Below, one piece after another: positions 1 to 8,975 of a DNA stretch of 64,000 nucleotides. The stretch comes from Roseitranquillus sediminis (lineage in GTDB: Bacteria; Pseudomonadota; Alphaproteobacteria; Rhodobacterales; Rhodobacteraceae), in contig NZ_JAFFOB010000025.1 of NCBI RefSeq assembly GCF_016918935.1, positions 144,330 through 208,329 of the forward strand. Reading direction: 5' to 3'. Numbering within the stretch: the first letter of the stretch is position 1; each line of letters begins with the position of its first letter. The notes below the pieces were generated by a model. It ran no database searches. It was not told the origin of the DNA and saw only the letters and a list, made by a program, of their open reading frames with translations. A program made the translations under genes and the position numbers.

Positions 1-192
1 CTGCTTGTCGGCTGGCCCGAGGCAACGATGCAACCGTCTGCGATGTGGCAGGCGGGCGGTCCGACCGTCGGAATGGACGGTTCCGGTCCTCGCCCGTCCT
101 GTGCCTCGTGCCACCGGGACGAACCAGATCGCCAGATGACCGAGCGGGGCTGCGAATGGCCCCGCCGTACAATGACAAGAGCGGGCGAAGTC

Positions 193-1545
193 ATGACGAA
201 CGAGAGTTGGGGATGCATACGTGAGAACCTCATCGAGCGGGTGGGCCGCAACAACTACGTGAACTGGATCGAGCCGCTGGAATTCGCGCGGCTCGAGGAC
301 GGGGTGGCGACCTTTCACGTGCCGACCGTCTTCATGGGTGACTGGGTGTCGCGCAACTTCGGCGACCACATCCTGGCCCACCTGAACTCCGCCGGCGAAC
401 CGGTCTCCCGCATCGCGTTCAGCGTACCTGCGAACGGGCGTCCGCCCATGCGGGCGCCGGCGCGGAGCCCGGCCCCTCAGACCCCGACGCAACCCGCGGC
501 CGAGCTGGCGGGCGCATCGCTCGACCAGCGCTACACCTTCGACACCTTTGTGGTGGGCAAGCCGAACGAGCTCGCGCACGCCGCCGCACGCCGCGTCGCC
601 GAGGGCGAGACGGTCACCTTCAACCCGCTCTTCCTTTACGGCGGCGTCGGCCTCGGCAAGACGCACCTGATGCACGCAATTGCCTGGGAGCTGCAGGCGC
701 GGCAGCCGGAGCTGCGCGTGGTCTACCTCTCGGCCGAGCAGTTCATGTACCGCTTCGTGCAGGCCCTGCGCGACAAGCAGATGATGGACTTCAAGCAGCT
801 CTTCCGCTCGGTCGACGTGCTGATGGTCGACGACGTGCAGTTCATCGCCGGCAAGGATTCGACGCAGGAAGAGTTCTTCCACACCTTCAATGCCCTCGTG
901 GACCAGAACAAGCAGATCGTCCTCTCGGCCGACCGCGCCCCCGTCGAGATCGAGGGGCTGGAGAACCGCATTGTCAGCCGCCTCCAGTCGGGCCTCGTCG
1001 TCGACCTGCACCCCACGAACTACGAGCTGCGCCTCGGCATCCTGCAGCAGAAGGTCGAGCAGTACAGCGACCAGTTCCGCGACATCGAGCTCGCCGATGG
1101 GGTGCTGGAGTTCCTGGCGCACCGGATCTCGACCAACGTCCGCGTGCTCGAGGGTGCGCTGATGCGGCTCTTTGCCTTCGGCAGCCTCGTTGGGCGCGAG
1201 ATCACTCTGGAGCAGACGCAGGATTGCCTTGCCGACATCCTGCGCCACACCGACCGCAAGATCACCGTCGAGGAAATTCAGCGGAAAGTGAGCGATCACT
1301 ACAACATCCGCCTCAGCGACCTGATCGGACCGAAGCGGGTGCGCACCTACGCCCGGCCGCGGCAGATCGCGATGTATCTCGCCAAGCAGCTGACCACGCG
1401 TTCACTGCCCGAGATCGGCCGACGCTTCGGGGGCCGCGATCACACCACCGTGATTCACGGCGTGCGGCGGATTGAGGATCTCAAGTCGAAGGACAGCCAG
1501 ATCGCCGAGGATCTGGAGCTTCTGCGCCGGTCGCTCGAAGCCTGA
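193..1545 (+). CDS. dnaA: Chromosomal replication initiator DnaA
   Basis: DnaA binds DnaA boxes at oriC and melts the origin to start chromosome replication. In this 450-residue protein the N-terminal domain I (WGCIRENLIERVGRNNYVNW) is followed by a short proline-rich linker, an AAA+ domain with Walker A GGVGLGKT (about residues 150-157) and Walker B LMVDDVQ (about 210-216), and a C-terminal DNA-binding domain with the family signature GGRDHTTV (about 413-420). The frame is open upstream to position 28, but homologues begin at the MTNE-type sequence, so ATG 193 is chosen; ATG 172 is the alternative. No cluster of TTATNCACA boxes was seen beside the gene, so oriC is not placed here. Confidence 0.96.
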   Translation: MTNESWGCIRENLIERVGRNNYVNWIEPLEFARLEDGVATFHVPTVFMGDWVSRNFGDHILAHLNSAGEPVSRIAFSVPANGRPPMRAPARSPAPQTPTQPAAELAGASLDQRYTFDTFVVGKPNELAHAAARRVAEGETVTFNPLFLYGGVGLGKTHLMHAIAWELQARQPELRVVYLSAEQFMYRFVQALRDKQMMDFKQLFRSVDVLMVDDVQFIAGKDSTQEEFFHTFNALVDQNKQIVLSADRAPVEIEGLENRIVSRLQSGLVVDLHPTNYELRLGILQQKVEQYSDQFRDIELADGVLEFLAHRISTNVRVLEGALMRLFAFGSLVGREITLEQTQDCLADILRHTDRKITVEEIQRKVSDHYNIRLSDLIGPKRVRTYARPRQIAMYLAKQLTTRSLPEIGRRFGGRDHTTVIHGVRRIEDLKSKDSQIAEDLELLRRSLEA

Positions 1546-1605
1546 GCCGGCATACGCTGCGGCGAGCCTGCCGCGGCGGAGAACCGCTCACTTCACCTTC
1601 TGTTG

Positions 1606-1634
1606 CCCGCAAGCAACGAAATGTGGCTTGCGGG
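1606..1634 (+). terminator. 9-bp perfect hairpin downstream of dnaA
   Basis: CCCGCAAGC at 1606-1614 pairs perfectly with GCTTGCGGG at 1626-1634 around an 11-nt loop, about 60 bp after the dnaA stop. There is no T-run after the stem, so this may be a weak terminator or an mRNA stability element in the leader of the next gene. Confidence 0.4.
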
Positions 1635-1736
1635 AAACTTCGCTGACCTTTCGGATTGAGTTGGAGCTCCAGCGCTCCACTTCGCGGTTGAGCGCACGGC
1701 AGAAGCCGACGCCCGAGAAAGTTCAGAGGGGATCTC

Positions 1737-2567
1737 ATGAATACAGCATGCAAGCTCGTGACGGCCTTCGGCGCCGTCGCCTTCGGCGCAACTTCCGCGT
1801 TCGCGCAAACGCGCGTGATCGGCGTCGAGGATCTCGACGAGCGTATCGAGGATATCGAGGAGCAGACCGAGGAGGAGTTCGAGGACGCGCAGGACGACGC
1901 AAGATTCGGCTTCGGCCGCTTCGACCAAGGCCTGACCGGCAGCCTGTCGGGGTCGGGCGTCGTCACCAGCGGCAACACCGACACGGCCGACTTCGCCATT
2001 GGCGGGCGCCTGCGCTACGGCGCCGGGCTCACGAACTACAGCCTCGGCGTGGCAGCCTTTTATGGTGAAGAGGACCACGACCGCAGCGAGAACAACGTCT
2101 TCGTCACCGCCGACGTCAATCGCTCGATCACCGAGCAGTTCTACCTCTTCGCACTCGGCCGCTACGAGTATGATGAGTTCGGCCCGTTCGAACACGACGC
2201 TTTCCTCGGCGTTGGTCCCGGTGTGCGCCTCTACAACACCGAGCAATTTGCCTGGCGCGTCCAGGCCGGTCCCGGCGTCCGTTATACCAAGGACCAGGAC
2301 GGAGAGGACGAAACCGATTTCGCGGTGATCGCGTCTTCGCGGCTGTTCTACTCGATCAGCGAGACCGCCTTCTTCACCAACGACACCGATATCCTGCATT
2401 CGGACGTAGGCACTCAGATCATCAACGATGCGGGCGTGAACTTCCGCCTCACCGACACGCTCTCGACCCGCGTTGCATATCGGACCGACTGGAACAGCGA
2501 CCCGATCGACGGCTTCGATGAGACCGACAACAAGCTGACGGTGTCGGTCGTCTACGCGTTCAACTGA
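1737..2567 (+). CDS. DUF481 family outer-membrane beta-barrel protein
   Basis: This 276-residue protein is predicted to sit in the outer membrane. It has a signal peptide (residues 1-24, cleavage after SAFA), a very acidic stretch (about 30-56, rich in E and D), and then amphipathic beta-strands with the DUF481 features GSGVVTSGNTDTADFAIGG and RVAYRTDWNSDP. The C-terminus YAFN nearly has the terminal aromatic typical of Bam substrates. DUF481 proteins are often annotated as salt-induced outer-membrane proteins, but no molecular role is established. It lies alone between dnaA and dnaN with about 190 bp upstream and 150 bp downstream, so it probably has its own promoter. Confidence 0.85.
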   Translation: MNTACKLVTAFGAVAFGATSAFAQTRVIGVEDLDERIEDIEEQTEEEFEDAQDDARFGFGRFDQGLTGSLSGSGVVTSGNTDTADFAIGGRLRYGAGLTNYSLGVAAFYGEEDHDRSENNVFVTADVNRSITEQFYLFALGRYEYDEFGPFEHDAFLGVGPGVRLYNTEQFAWRVQAGPGVRYTKDQDGEDETDFAVIASSRLFYSISETAFFTNDTDILHSDVGTQIINDAGVNFRLTDTLSTRVAYRTDWNSDPIDGFDETDNKLTVSVVYAFN

Positions 2568-2593
2568 CGACAAAGCTTCGTCGCTCGAATGGC

Positions 2594-2618
2594 GGGCGCC
2601 GGCTCAGAGCCGGCGCCC
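2594..2618 (+). terminator. GC-rich hairpin between DUF481 gene and dnaN
   Basis: GGGCGCCGGCT at 2594-2604 pairs with AGCCGGCGCCC at 2608-2618 around a CAG loop, 27 bp after the DUF481 stop. The stem is very stable but has no T-tract, so termination is likely but unproven. It would separate the DUF481 gene from dnaN. Confidence 0.5.
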
Positions 2619-2717
2619 GGACTCCCGCTCCACATTGACGAACCTGCACCGCGAAGCGCCCTTGCAATGGCCGGTCGGTCAACTAGGCTCGGCGCTCCGG
2701 GGACGACGGAGCAGGAC

Positions 2718-3836
2718 ATGAAAATCAGCATCGAACGCGGCACGCTGTTGAAAGCCGTGGGCCAGGCGCAATCGGTGGTGGAGCGCCGCAACACGATCCC
2801 GATCCTCGCCAACGTCCTGATCGAGGCCGAGGGTGATCGCGTCAGCTTTCGTGCCACCGACCTCGACATCGAGGTGGTCGACCGGGTCAACGCGCAGGTA
2901 CACCGCGCCGGGTCGACCACCGTCAGCGCCGTCACCCTGCACGAAATCGTCCGCAAGCTGCCCGACGGCGCACTGGTCAACCTGAGCGACGATGGCGCCG
3001 CGGGCCGCCTCATGGTCGAGGCAGGACGGGCGCAATTTCAGCTGACGACCCTGCCGCGCGAGGACTTCCCGGTCATGGCGTCCTCCGAGTACGCCTCGAA
3101 CTTCACAGCACCGGCGCCCGTCCTGCGGCGCCTCTTCGACAAGTCCCGCTTCGCGATCTCGACCGAGGAAACGCGCTACTACCTCAACGGCGTCTACATG
3201 CATGTGGCCGACGGAGAGGACGGTCGGGTGCTGCGCTGCGTCGCGACCGACGGCCACCGCCTCGCCCGCATAGACGCGCCCCTGCCCGAGGGCGCCGACG
3301 ACATGCCCGGCGTCATCGTGCCGCGCAAGACGGTGGGCGAGCTGCGCAAGCTACTTGACGACGACGAGGCGCAGATAGCCGTTTCCGTGAGCGAGACCAA
3401 GGTGCGCTTCGCGACACCCGAGATCACGCTGACATCCAAGGTCATCGACGGCACCTTCCCCGACTATTCGCGCGTCATCCCCAACGGCAACTCGCGGCGC
3501 ATGGAGGTCGACGCGTCGGAGTTCGCAAAGGCGGTCGACCGGGTCGCCACCGTCTCGTCCGAGCGCTCGCGCGCCGTTAAGATGCAAATCGACGATGACC
3601 GGCTCGTGCTTAGCGTCAACGCCCCCGACAGCGGCAACGCCGAGGAGGAGCTGGGCGTCGCCTACCACGACGAGCGGCTCGAGATCGGCTTCAACGCCAA
3701 GTACCTGCTCGAGATCGCGAGCCAAGTCGACCGCGAGAACGCCGTCTTCCTGTTCAACTCCGCCGGCGATCCGACGCTGATGCGCGAGGGGAACGACGGT
3801 TCGGCGGTCTACGTCGTCATGCCGATGCGCGTCTGA
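2718..3836 (+). CDS. dnaN: DNA polymerase III beta subunit (sliding clamp)
   Basis: This is the ring-shaped processivity clamp that tethers DNA polymerase III to DNA. The 372-residue product begins MKISIERGTLLKAVGQAQSV, contains the usual three clamp repeats, and ends VYVVMPMRV, matching the conserved C-terminal MPMRL/V. The frame extends upstream without homology; ATG 2718, preceded by GGAG, gives the standard N-terminus and normal length. recF follows after 29 bp, giving the common dnaN-recF order. Confidence 0.96.
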   Translation: MKISIERGTLLKAVGQAQSVVERRNTIPILANVLIEAEGDRVSFRATDLDIEVVDRVNAQVHRAGSTTVSAVTLHEIVRKLPDGALVNLSDDGAAGRLMVEAGRAQFQLTTLPREDFPVMASSEYASNFTAPAPVLRRLFDKSRFAISTEETRYYLNGVYMHVADGEDGRVLRCVATDGHRLARIDAPLPEGADDMPGVIVPRKTVGELRKLLDDDEAQIAVSVSETKVRFATPEITLTSKVIDGTFPDYSRVIPNGNSRRMEVDASEFAKAVDRVATVSSERSRAVKMQIDDDRLVLSVNAPDSGNAEEELGVAYHDERLEIGFNAKYLLEIASQVDRENAVFLFNSAGDPTLMREGNDGSAVYVVMPMRV

Positions 3837-3865
3837 GGGCGGGGCCACCGACGCCGCGCGAGCCG

Positions 3866-4960
3866 ATGCCGGGCCAGCGCCTCACCGCCCTCACCCTCTC
3901 TCACTTCCGCTCCTACGTCCGGGCGCGGCTGGCGCCTGCGGCCGGCCCGGCCGCGCTGATCGGTCCGAACGGAGCAGGCAAGACGAACCTGCTCGAGGCG
4001 ATCTCGCTCCTGTCTCCCGGCCGCGGCCTCAGGCGCGCGGCGATCGGCGCCTTCGCGCGGCGGCCCGAGGAGATGGGCTGGAAGATCGGGGCAGCCATCG
4101 AAGCCGCCGGCGAGACGCACGAAGTCGAGACGTGGGCGGAGCGCGACGCCTCCCGCCAGGTGCGGATCGACGGCAAGGCCGCGCCGCAATCCGCGCTCGG
4201 CCGCATTGTCCGCGTGCTCTGGCTCGTGCCCTCCATGGACCGGCTCTGGATCGAGGGGGCCGAGGGACGGCGCCGCTTCCTGGACCGCACCACGATGAGC
4301 TTCCTGCCCGAACATGCCGACGCGGTGCTGGCCTATGAGCGTGCGATGCGCGAGCGCAACCGCCTTCTCCGCGACGGACCCGATGATGGCCGCTGGAGCG
4401 CCGCGCTCGAGCGGCGAATGGCCGAAGCCGGCGCGGCGCTGTCGGCAAATCGCCGCACTGCCCTCACCCGCCTCGCCGCCGCACAGGCCGAGGGGCGGTC
4501 GGCGTTCCCGAAGGCGGAGCTTGCGCTCGACGACGACGCTCCGGAGACGGCCGAGGCGCTGGCGGCGGCGCTGGCCGCCAGCCGCGCCCGCGACGCGGCG
4601 GCGGGCCGCGCGCTAGTCGGTCCTCACCGCGCCGACCTCGCCGCATTCTACGGCGCGCGCGACGTGCCGGCGCGGGACTGCTCCACGGGCGAGCAGAAGG
4701 CGCTGCTCGTGTCGCTCATCCTCGCCAACGCCCGCGCCCTCGCCGAGGAGATCGGCGCCGCCCCGATCCTGCTCCTCGACGAAGTCGCGGCGCATCTCGA
4801 CGCCAACCGCCGCGCCACCCTCTACGACGAGATCATGGCGCTCGGTGCGCAGGTCTGGATGACCGGCACCGAGCGCACGCTCTTCGAGCCGCTCGGCGAC
4901 CGCGCGCAGGTCCTGGAGGTAACCGAGGAGAACGGCGTCAGCCGGATCCTCGGCGACTGA
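3866..4960 (+). CDS. recF: DNA replication/repair protein RecF
   Basis: RecF is an SMC-like ATPase that loads RecA at single-strand gaps with RecO and RecR. The 364-residue protein has Walker A GPNGAGKT (residues 33-40), the ABC-type signature STGEQKALLVSLILANARAL in the C-terminal half, and Walker B PILLLDEVAAHLD. The lysine- and arginine-rich N-terminus (LTLSHFRSYVRARL) is typical. It is likely co-transcribed with dnaN. gyrB, which often follows recF, is replaced here by convergent recQ two bases away. Confidence 0.95.
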   Translation: MPGQRLTALTLSHFRSYVRARLAPAAGPAALIGPNGAGKTNLLEAISLLSPGRGLRRAAIGAFARRPEEMGWKIGAAIEAAGETHEVETWAERDASRQVRIDGKAAPQSALGRIVRVLWLVPSMDRLWIEGAEGRRRFLDRTTMSFLPEHADAVLAYERAMRERNRLLRDGPDDGRWSAALERRMAEAGAALSANRRTALTRLAAAQAEGRSAFPKAELALDDDAPETAEALAAALAASRARDAAAGRALVGPHRADLAAFYGARDVPARDCSTGEQKALLVSLILANARALAEEIGAAPILLLDEVAAHLDANRRATLYDEIMALGAQVWMTGTERTLFEPLGDRAQVLEVTEENGVSRILGD

Positions 4961-4962
4961 GG

Positions 4963-7005
4963 TCAGTCGCCGTTCACGATCGTCAGGAACGTCGACCCGA
5001 ACCGGTCCAGCCGCTGCGCGTCCATGCCGGGCACCCGCGCCAGCGCATCCTCGTTCGCCGGCTGCGCCTCGGCGATGCGGCGCAGGACTGACGTGCTGCA
5101 CGACAGCGGACGCGCGGTACCGTCCGCGCCGCGCGCCAGGTCCAGTTGCGCCGACTGCAGGCGATCGAAGATCGTGCCCGCCTCGCGCCCCGCCAGCCGC
5201 CGGCGCTGCGGATGCTGCGCCTCCGGCTCGGCGCCCGTCACCACGGCGACGAAGGCTGCGCCGTAGCGCTCGAGCTTGACCGAGCCGACGCCCGAGATCC
5301 CAGCCATCGCGTCGAGGTCCCGCGGCCGGCGCTCGGCGATCTCGATCAGCGTCCGGTCGGGAAAGATCACGTAGGCCGGCACGCCCTGCGCCTGGGCCAG
5401 CGCCCGCCGCTTCGCCTTCAGCGCGGAGAGGAGCGGCGCGTCGTCCTCCGACACAAGTGCGCGGACGGTCGGCGACGGCCGGCGCCGCACCGCCTCGCGC
5501 CGGAGTTCAACCGCCACCTCGCCCCGCAGCACCGGCCGCGCCGCCTCGGTCATCCGGAACGCGCCGTGCCGCTCCGGGTCGGGGCGGATCAGGTCGCGCG
5601 CTTGCATCTGCCGGAAGACCGCCTGCCACTGCCGCCGGTCGAGCTCGCGCCCGACGCCGAAGGTTGGGAGACCGTCGTGCCGCCGCGCCGTCACCTTGTC
5701 TGTCGCGTTGCCCGTCAGGATGTCGATCAGGTGACCTGCGCCAAACCGCTCGTCGGTGCGCAAAATCGCCGACAGCGCCTTGCGCACCGCATCCGTCCCG
5801 TCGAAGAGCTCCGGCGGCGCGTCGCAGAGATCGCAGTTGCCGCACGGCTCAGCGCTCTCGCCGAAATAGGCCAGCAGGTCGACCCGGCGGCAGCGCAGCG
5901 CCTCGGCGAGCCCCAAGAGCGCGTTCAGCCGTCCGTGGTCTGCCGCCTTGCGCTCGCCCGGCGCGGCGCTCTCGTCGATCTGGCTCCGGCGCAGGCGGAT
6001 GTCGTCGGGGCCATATAGCGTCAGCGTCTCGGCCGGCGCCCCGTCCCGTCCGGCCCGGCCGATCTCCTGATAGTAGGCCTCTATCGACTTCGGCAGATCG
6101 GCGTGCGCCACCCACCGGATGTCGGGCTTGTCGATGCCCATGCCGAATGCGACCGTCGCGACAACGATCAGCCCGTCCTCGGTCTGGAACGCGCGTTCGA
6201 CCTCGCGCCGCTCCTCGGCCTCCAGTCCGCCGTTGTAGGCGCGCGCCGCATGCCCCGCCTCGCGCAGCGCGCGCGCCAGCGTCTCGGTCTTGGCGCGGGT
6301 GCCGCAATAGACGATGCCGGACTGGCCGCGGCGCGCGGCGGCGAAGTCGAGGATCTGCCGCCGCGGCGTGTCCTTCGGCGCGAAGGCGAGGTGGATATTC
6401 GGCCGGTCGAACCCGCGCAGGAAAATCCGCGGCGCCTCGCCGCCGAAGAGCCGCGCGACGATCTCGTCCCGCGTCTCGGCGTCCGCCGTGGCCGTGAAGG
6501 CGGCCAGCGGAATCCGGAGTGCCTGCCGCAGCGCGCCGATTCGCAGGTAGTCGGGACGGAAGTCGTGGCCCCACTGGCTCACGCAGTGCGCCTCGTCCAC
6601 CGCGATGAGTCCGACGTTCGCGCGCCGCAGGAGCGGAACCGTGCCCGAGGAGGCGAGCCGCTCAGGCGCCATGTAGAGGAGCTTCAGCCGCCCCTCGCGC
6701 AGCGAGGCGAAGACCTCCTCCGTCTCCGCCTCCGTGTTCCCCGAGGTGAGGGCCCCCGCCTCGACTCCCGCTTCCCGCAGCGCGCGCACCTGGTCCCGCA
6801 TCAGCGCGATGAGCGGCGAGACGACGAGCGTCACGCCGTCGCGGCAGAGCGCGGGAAGCTGATAGCAAAGCGACTTGCCGCCGCCGGTGGGCATGATCGC
6901 CAGCACGTCGCGCCCGGCGCAGACCGCCTGCACGATCTCCTCCTGCCCCCGTCGGAACGCGTCGAAACCGAAGACGGAGGCGAGAAGGCGCTGCGGGTCT
7001 GTCAT
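4963..7005 (-). CDS. recQ: ATP-dependent DNA helicase RecQ
   Basis: This is a 3'-to-5' DNA helicase of the RecQ family acting in recombination repair and restart of stalled forks. The 680-residue product starts MTDPQRLLASVFGFDAFRRG and has helicase motif I MPTGGGKSLCYQLPA (about 38-52), DEAH box VDEAHCVSQWGHDFRP, motif VI EIGRAGRDG, the four-cysteine zinc motif around EPCGNCDLC, a winged helix, and an HRDC domain (AMAGISGVGSVKLERYG) followed by a second HRDC-like segment (RVPGMDAQRLDRFGSTF). ATG 7005 is preferred over upstream codons because homology begins there. It converges on recF with a 2-bp gap. Confidence 0.95.
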   Translation of the reverse strand: MTDPQRLLASVFGFDAFRRGQEEIVQAVCAGRDVLAIMPTGGGKSLCYQLPALCRDGVTLVVSPLIALMRDQVRALREAGVEAGALTSGNTEAETEEVFASLREGRLKLLYMAPERLASSGTVPLLRRANVGLIAVDEAHCVSQWGHDFRPDYLRIGALRQALRIPLAAFTATADAETRDEIVARLFGGEAPRIFLRGFDRPNIHLAFAPKDTPRRQILDFAAARRGQSGIVYCGTRAKTETLARALREAGHAARAYNGGLEAEERREVERAFQTEDGLIVVATVAFGMGIDKPDIRWVAHADLPKSIEAYYQEIGRAGRDGAPAETLTLYGPDDIRLRRSQIDESAAPGERKAADHGRLNALLGLAEALRCRRVDLLAYFGESAEPCGNCDLCDAPPELFDGTDAVRKALSAILRTDERFGAGHLIDILTGNATDKVTARRHDGLPTFGVGRELDRRQWQAVFRQMQARDLIRPDPERHGAFRMTEAARPVLRGEVAVELRREAVRRRPSPTVRALVSEDDAPLLSALKAKRRALAQAQGVPAYVIFPDRTLIEIAERRPRDLDAMAGISGVGSVKLERYGAAFVAVVTGAEPEAQHPQRRRLAGREAGTIFDRLQSAQLDLARGADGTARPLSCSTSVLRRIAEAQPANEDALARVPGMDAQRLDRFGSTFLTIVNGD

Positions 7006-7072
7006 CTCTCGGGAGGGCTGTCGCGGATGCGGCCGGACCCTGCCACGGCGCGCCGGGACGGGCAAGGCGACC

Positions 7073-7405
7073 TTAGCGTTCGAGATGCATCTTGAGCCGC
7101 TGGAGCGCGTGTTCCCACTGCCGCCCGATCTCGTCGAGACAGTCGCGCATCTCGCCGATCCGTTCGGGGCGAAGCTCGAAGCGCGTCTCGCGGCCGGCGC
7201 GCCGGCTGGTCACCACACCCGCCGCCTCAAGCACGCGCAGGTGCTTGGTGACGGCCTGGCGCGTCATCGTCAGGCCTTGGGAAAGGTCGCCGAGCGTGCG
7301 GTCCTGTCCATCGGCCAGCGCCTGAACCAGCGTCAGCCGCGTCGGATCGCCCAGCGCGGCGAAGACGGGCGCGGCGGCTTCAGGCCGCCGGAGCGGGTGC
7401 GACAT
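7073..7405 (-). CDS. ArsR-family transcriptional regulator
   Basis: This 110-residue winged-helix repressor has the ArsR pattern: PVFAALGDPTRLTLVQAL, then a recognition region QGLTMTRQAVTKHLRVLEAAG and a beta-wing VVTSRRAGRETRFEL. No metal-binding cysteine pair is present, which suggests the non-metal subgroup often paired with SRPBCC (AHSA1) proteins. It overlaps the upstream SRPBCC gene by 26 bp, so the two are translated from one transcript and probably autoregulated. The effector is unknown. Confidence 0.9.
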   Translation of the reverse strand: MSHPLRRPEAAAPVFAALGDPTRLTLVQALADGQDRTLGDLSQGLTMTRQAVTKHLRVLEAAGVVTSRRAGRETRFELRPERIGEMRDCLDEIGRQWEHALQRLKMHLER

Positions 7406-7832
7406 GCTGCGCGAGGTTCTTCATCTGCCATTCCCACCCGCCCTCGTTGCGGCGACGGGCGTCGGCCCGGGCCTCAGGCGGCAGCGCGTCGAAACCGGAC
7501 TCGGTCACGGTGACGCGGGTCCCCGTCGGCACCGGCTCAAGCGTGAAGGCGACCCTGGTCTCGGCATCCCCCAGCGGGCGCTGTTTCTCATCCGCGTGCG
7601 GCCAGGTGAAGACGAAGCGCCGTTCCGGGACGATCTCCTGAACTGTGACGTGCCAGGCGACGTCCGCATGTTCCGGGATCGTCATTCGCGCCTCGACCCT
7701 TCGACCAACTTCGAAGGGGCCGTCGAACCGGGCTCGGAACCAGGTCCCGAACGCGCCGCTGTCGATGAGCGCGGCCCAGACGCGGGCGGGTGGCGCGGAG
7801 ATATCGATGCTCCTCACGATGTCTTCGGTCAT
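7380..7832 (-). CDS. SRPBCC (AHSA1/CalC-like) domain protein
   Basis: This 150-residue single-domain START/Bet v1-fold protein has N-terminal DIVRSIDISAPPARVWAAL and C-terminal TESGFDALPPEARADARRRN, matching the AHSA1 family. Members bind hydrophobic ligands or act as Hsp90 activator-like domains; this one cannot be assigned a ligand. ATG 7832 is chosen because the conserved domain starts immediately after it and AGGAG lies upstream. It is the first gene of a two-gene operon with the overlapping ArsR regulator. Confidence 0.87.
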   Translation of the reverse strand: MTEDIVRSIDISAPPARVWAALIDSGAFGTWFRARFDGPFEVGRRVEARMTIPEHADVAWHVTVQEIVPERRFVFTWPHADEKQRPLGDAETRVAFTLEPVPTGTRVTVTESGFDALPPEARADARRRNEGGWEWQMKNLAQHVAPAPAA

Positions 7833-7898
7833 GGCAACCCTCCTGTTGCCAATCAGAATACCACGCGCCGCACCGTCTCGCAACCTTTCGGTTGCGGA

Positions 7899-8186
7899 TC
7901 AGTAGAACGCGGCCGCGTTGTTGATGAGGATGATCCTGAGCGCATAGATCCCGATCAGCGCGACCAGCGGCGCGAGATCCAGACCCCCCGTCGCCGGCAG
8001 GATGCGCCGGATCGGGTCATAGATCGGCTGCAGCAGCCGCTCCAGTCCGTACCAGATCTGGCTCACGACCGGCTGGCGCAGGTTCAGCACCTGAAAGTTG
8101 ATGAGCCAGCTCATCACGATGTGCACGATCATGATGAACCAGGCGATGTCGAGGATCAGCAACAGGATCTGAAGCAGGGAGGTCAT
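7899..8186 (-). CDS. YggT family integral membrane protein
   Basis: This 95-residue inner-membrane protein has two hydrophobic segments (about 5-27 and 68-88) separated by the YggT-type loop with PIYDPIRRILP. YggT proteins are widespread and linked to osmotic tolerance or cell-division contexts, but the activity is not settled. It stands alone on the minus strand and is divergent from the thioesterase gene. Confidence 0.88.
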   Translation of the reverse strand: MTSLLQILLLILDIAWFIMIVHIVMSWLINFQVLNLRQPVVSQIWYGLERLLQPIYDPIRRILPATGGLDLAPLVALIGIYALRIILINNAAAFY

Positions 8187-8296
8187 CGGCGGCTCGCGTT
8201 CGGGTCGGCGCCTTACCTATGCGGCGGGTGGGCCGCTGACAAGGCGATGCGGCGGGCAAGCTTGACGGCGCCAGGGCGGTGCGGCAGGTGGCGCCG

Positions 8297-8827
8297 ATGT
8301 ATCCGCTGCTGCGCCTCGCCAAGGAATTCTGGGTCCACCGGAACGCGCCCGACCTCGGGCTCTTCGAGACGCACGTCTCCTGCCACCGGTGCTGGCCGCA
8401 CGACGTCGATATCTGGATGGAGCTCAACAACGGGCGCACGCTGACGCTCTACGACTTCGGGCGCCTGGTCCTCTTCCGCCGCATCGGCATCGCTCCCATC
8501 ATGCGCGCGCATGGGTGGACCGGCACGGTCGCCGGCGTCAGCGTCCGCTACCGCAGGCGGGTGCGGATGTTCGACCGGATCGAGATGCGCACGCGCCTGG
8601 TCGGCTGGGACGCGCGCTTCGTCTACATCGAGCAGGGGATGTGGCGGGACGACACCTGCACCAGCCACGTCCTGGTGCGCACCGCGATCACCGACCGAGC
8701 CGGCATGGTGCCTACCGACGAAGTCGCACGCGCCGCCGGCGCGCCCCACCAGTCGCCACCGCTACCCGCCTGGATCGCCGCCTGGTGCCAGGCGGAGGCC
8801 AGCCGCCCCTGGCCACCCGTTCTCTGA
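8297..8827 (+). CDS. Acyl-CoA thioesterase-like (4HBT hotdog) protein
   Basis: This 176-residue protein has a thioesterase-like hotdog fold. The N-terminus MYPLLRLAKEFWVHRN and the block CWPHDVDIWMELNNGRTLTLYDFGR are typical of the family often labelled acyl-CoA thioesterase in Rhodobacterales. The substrate is unknown. GTG codons at 8279 and 8288 are in frame, but ATG 8297 matches homologue starts. It is monocistronic, with the next gene behind its own promoter. Confidence 0.8.
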   Translation: MYPLLRLAKEFWVHRNAPDLGLFETHVSCHRCWPHDVDIWMELNNGRTLTLYDFGRLVLFRRIGIAPIMRAHGWTGTVAGVSVRYRRRVRMFDRIEMRTRLVGWDARFVYIEQGMWRDDTCTSHVLVRTAITDRAGMVPTDEVARAAGAPHQSPPLPAWIAAWCQAEASRPWPPVL

Positions 8828-8920
8828 CGCCAGGCGTCGGTCCGCCTCTCCACGCGCGCGTCGGCGCCGCGCGGCGCGGGCGCCGCGCCACCACCGGCGC
8901 AACGCAGACGCGCCGCCCTG

Positions 8921-8949
8921 CTTGATCCGCGACCAACCCGTGCGATAGT
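8921..8949 (+). promoter_or_regulatory. Sigma70-type promoter for the MFS-mepA operon
   Basis: CTTGAT at 8921-8926 and GATAGT at 8944-8949 are separated by exactly 17 bp. The predicted start near 8956 gives a leader of about 20 nt with the Shine-Dalgarno GGAGG just before ATG 8976. Confidence 0.5.
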
Positions 8950-8975
8950 CCGCTCCGGCGGGGGCGGAGGGGCGC

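Noticed and set aside
28-192. N-terminal extension of DnaA from the first in-frame ATG
   Set aside because: Cys/Arg/Pro-rich sequence without DnaA homology; family starts match ATG 193.
1-192. Chromosomal origin next to dnaA
   Set aside because: No cluster of DnaA boxes or AT-rich unwinding element is visible in the available upstream 192 bp.
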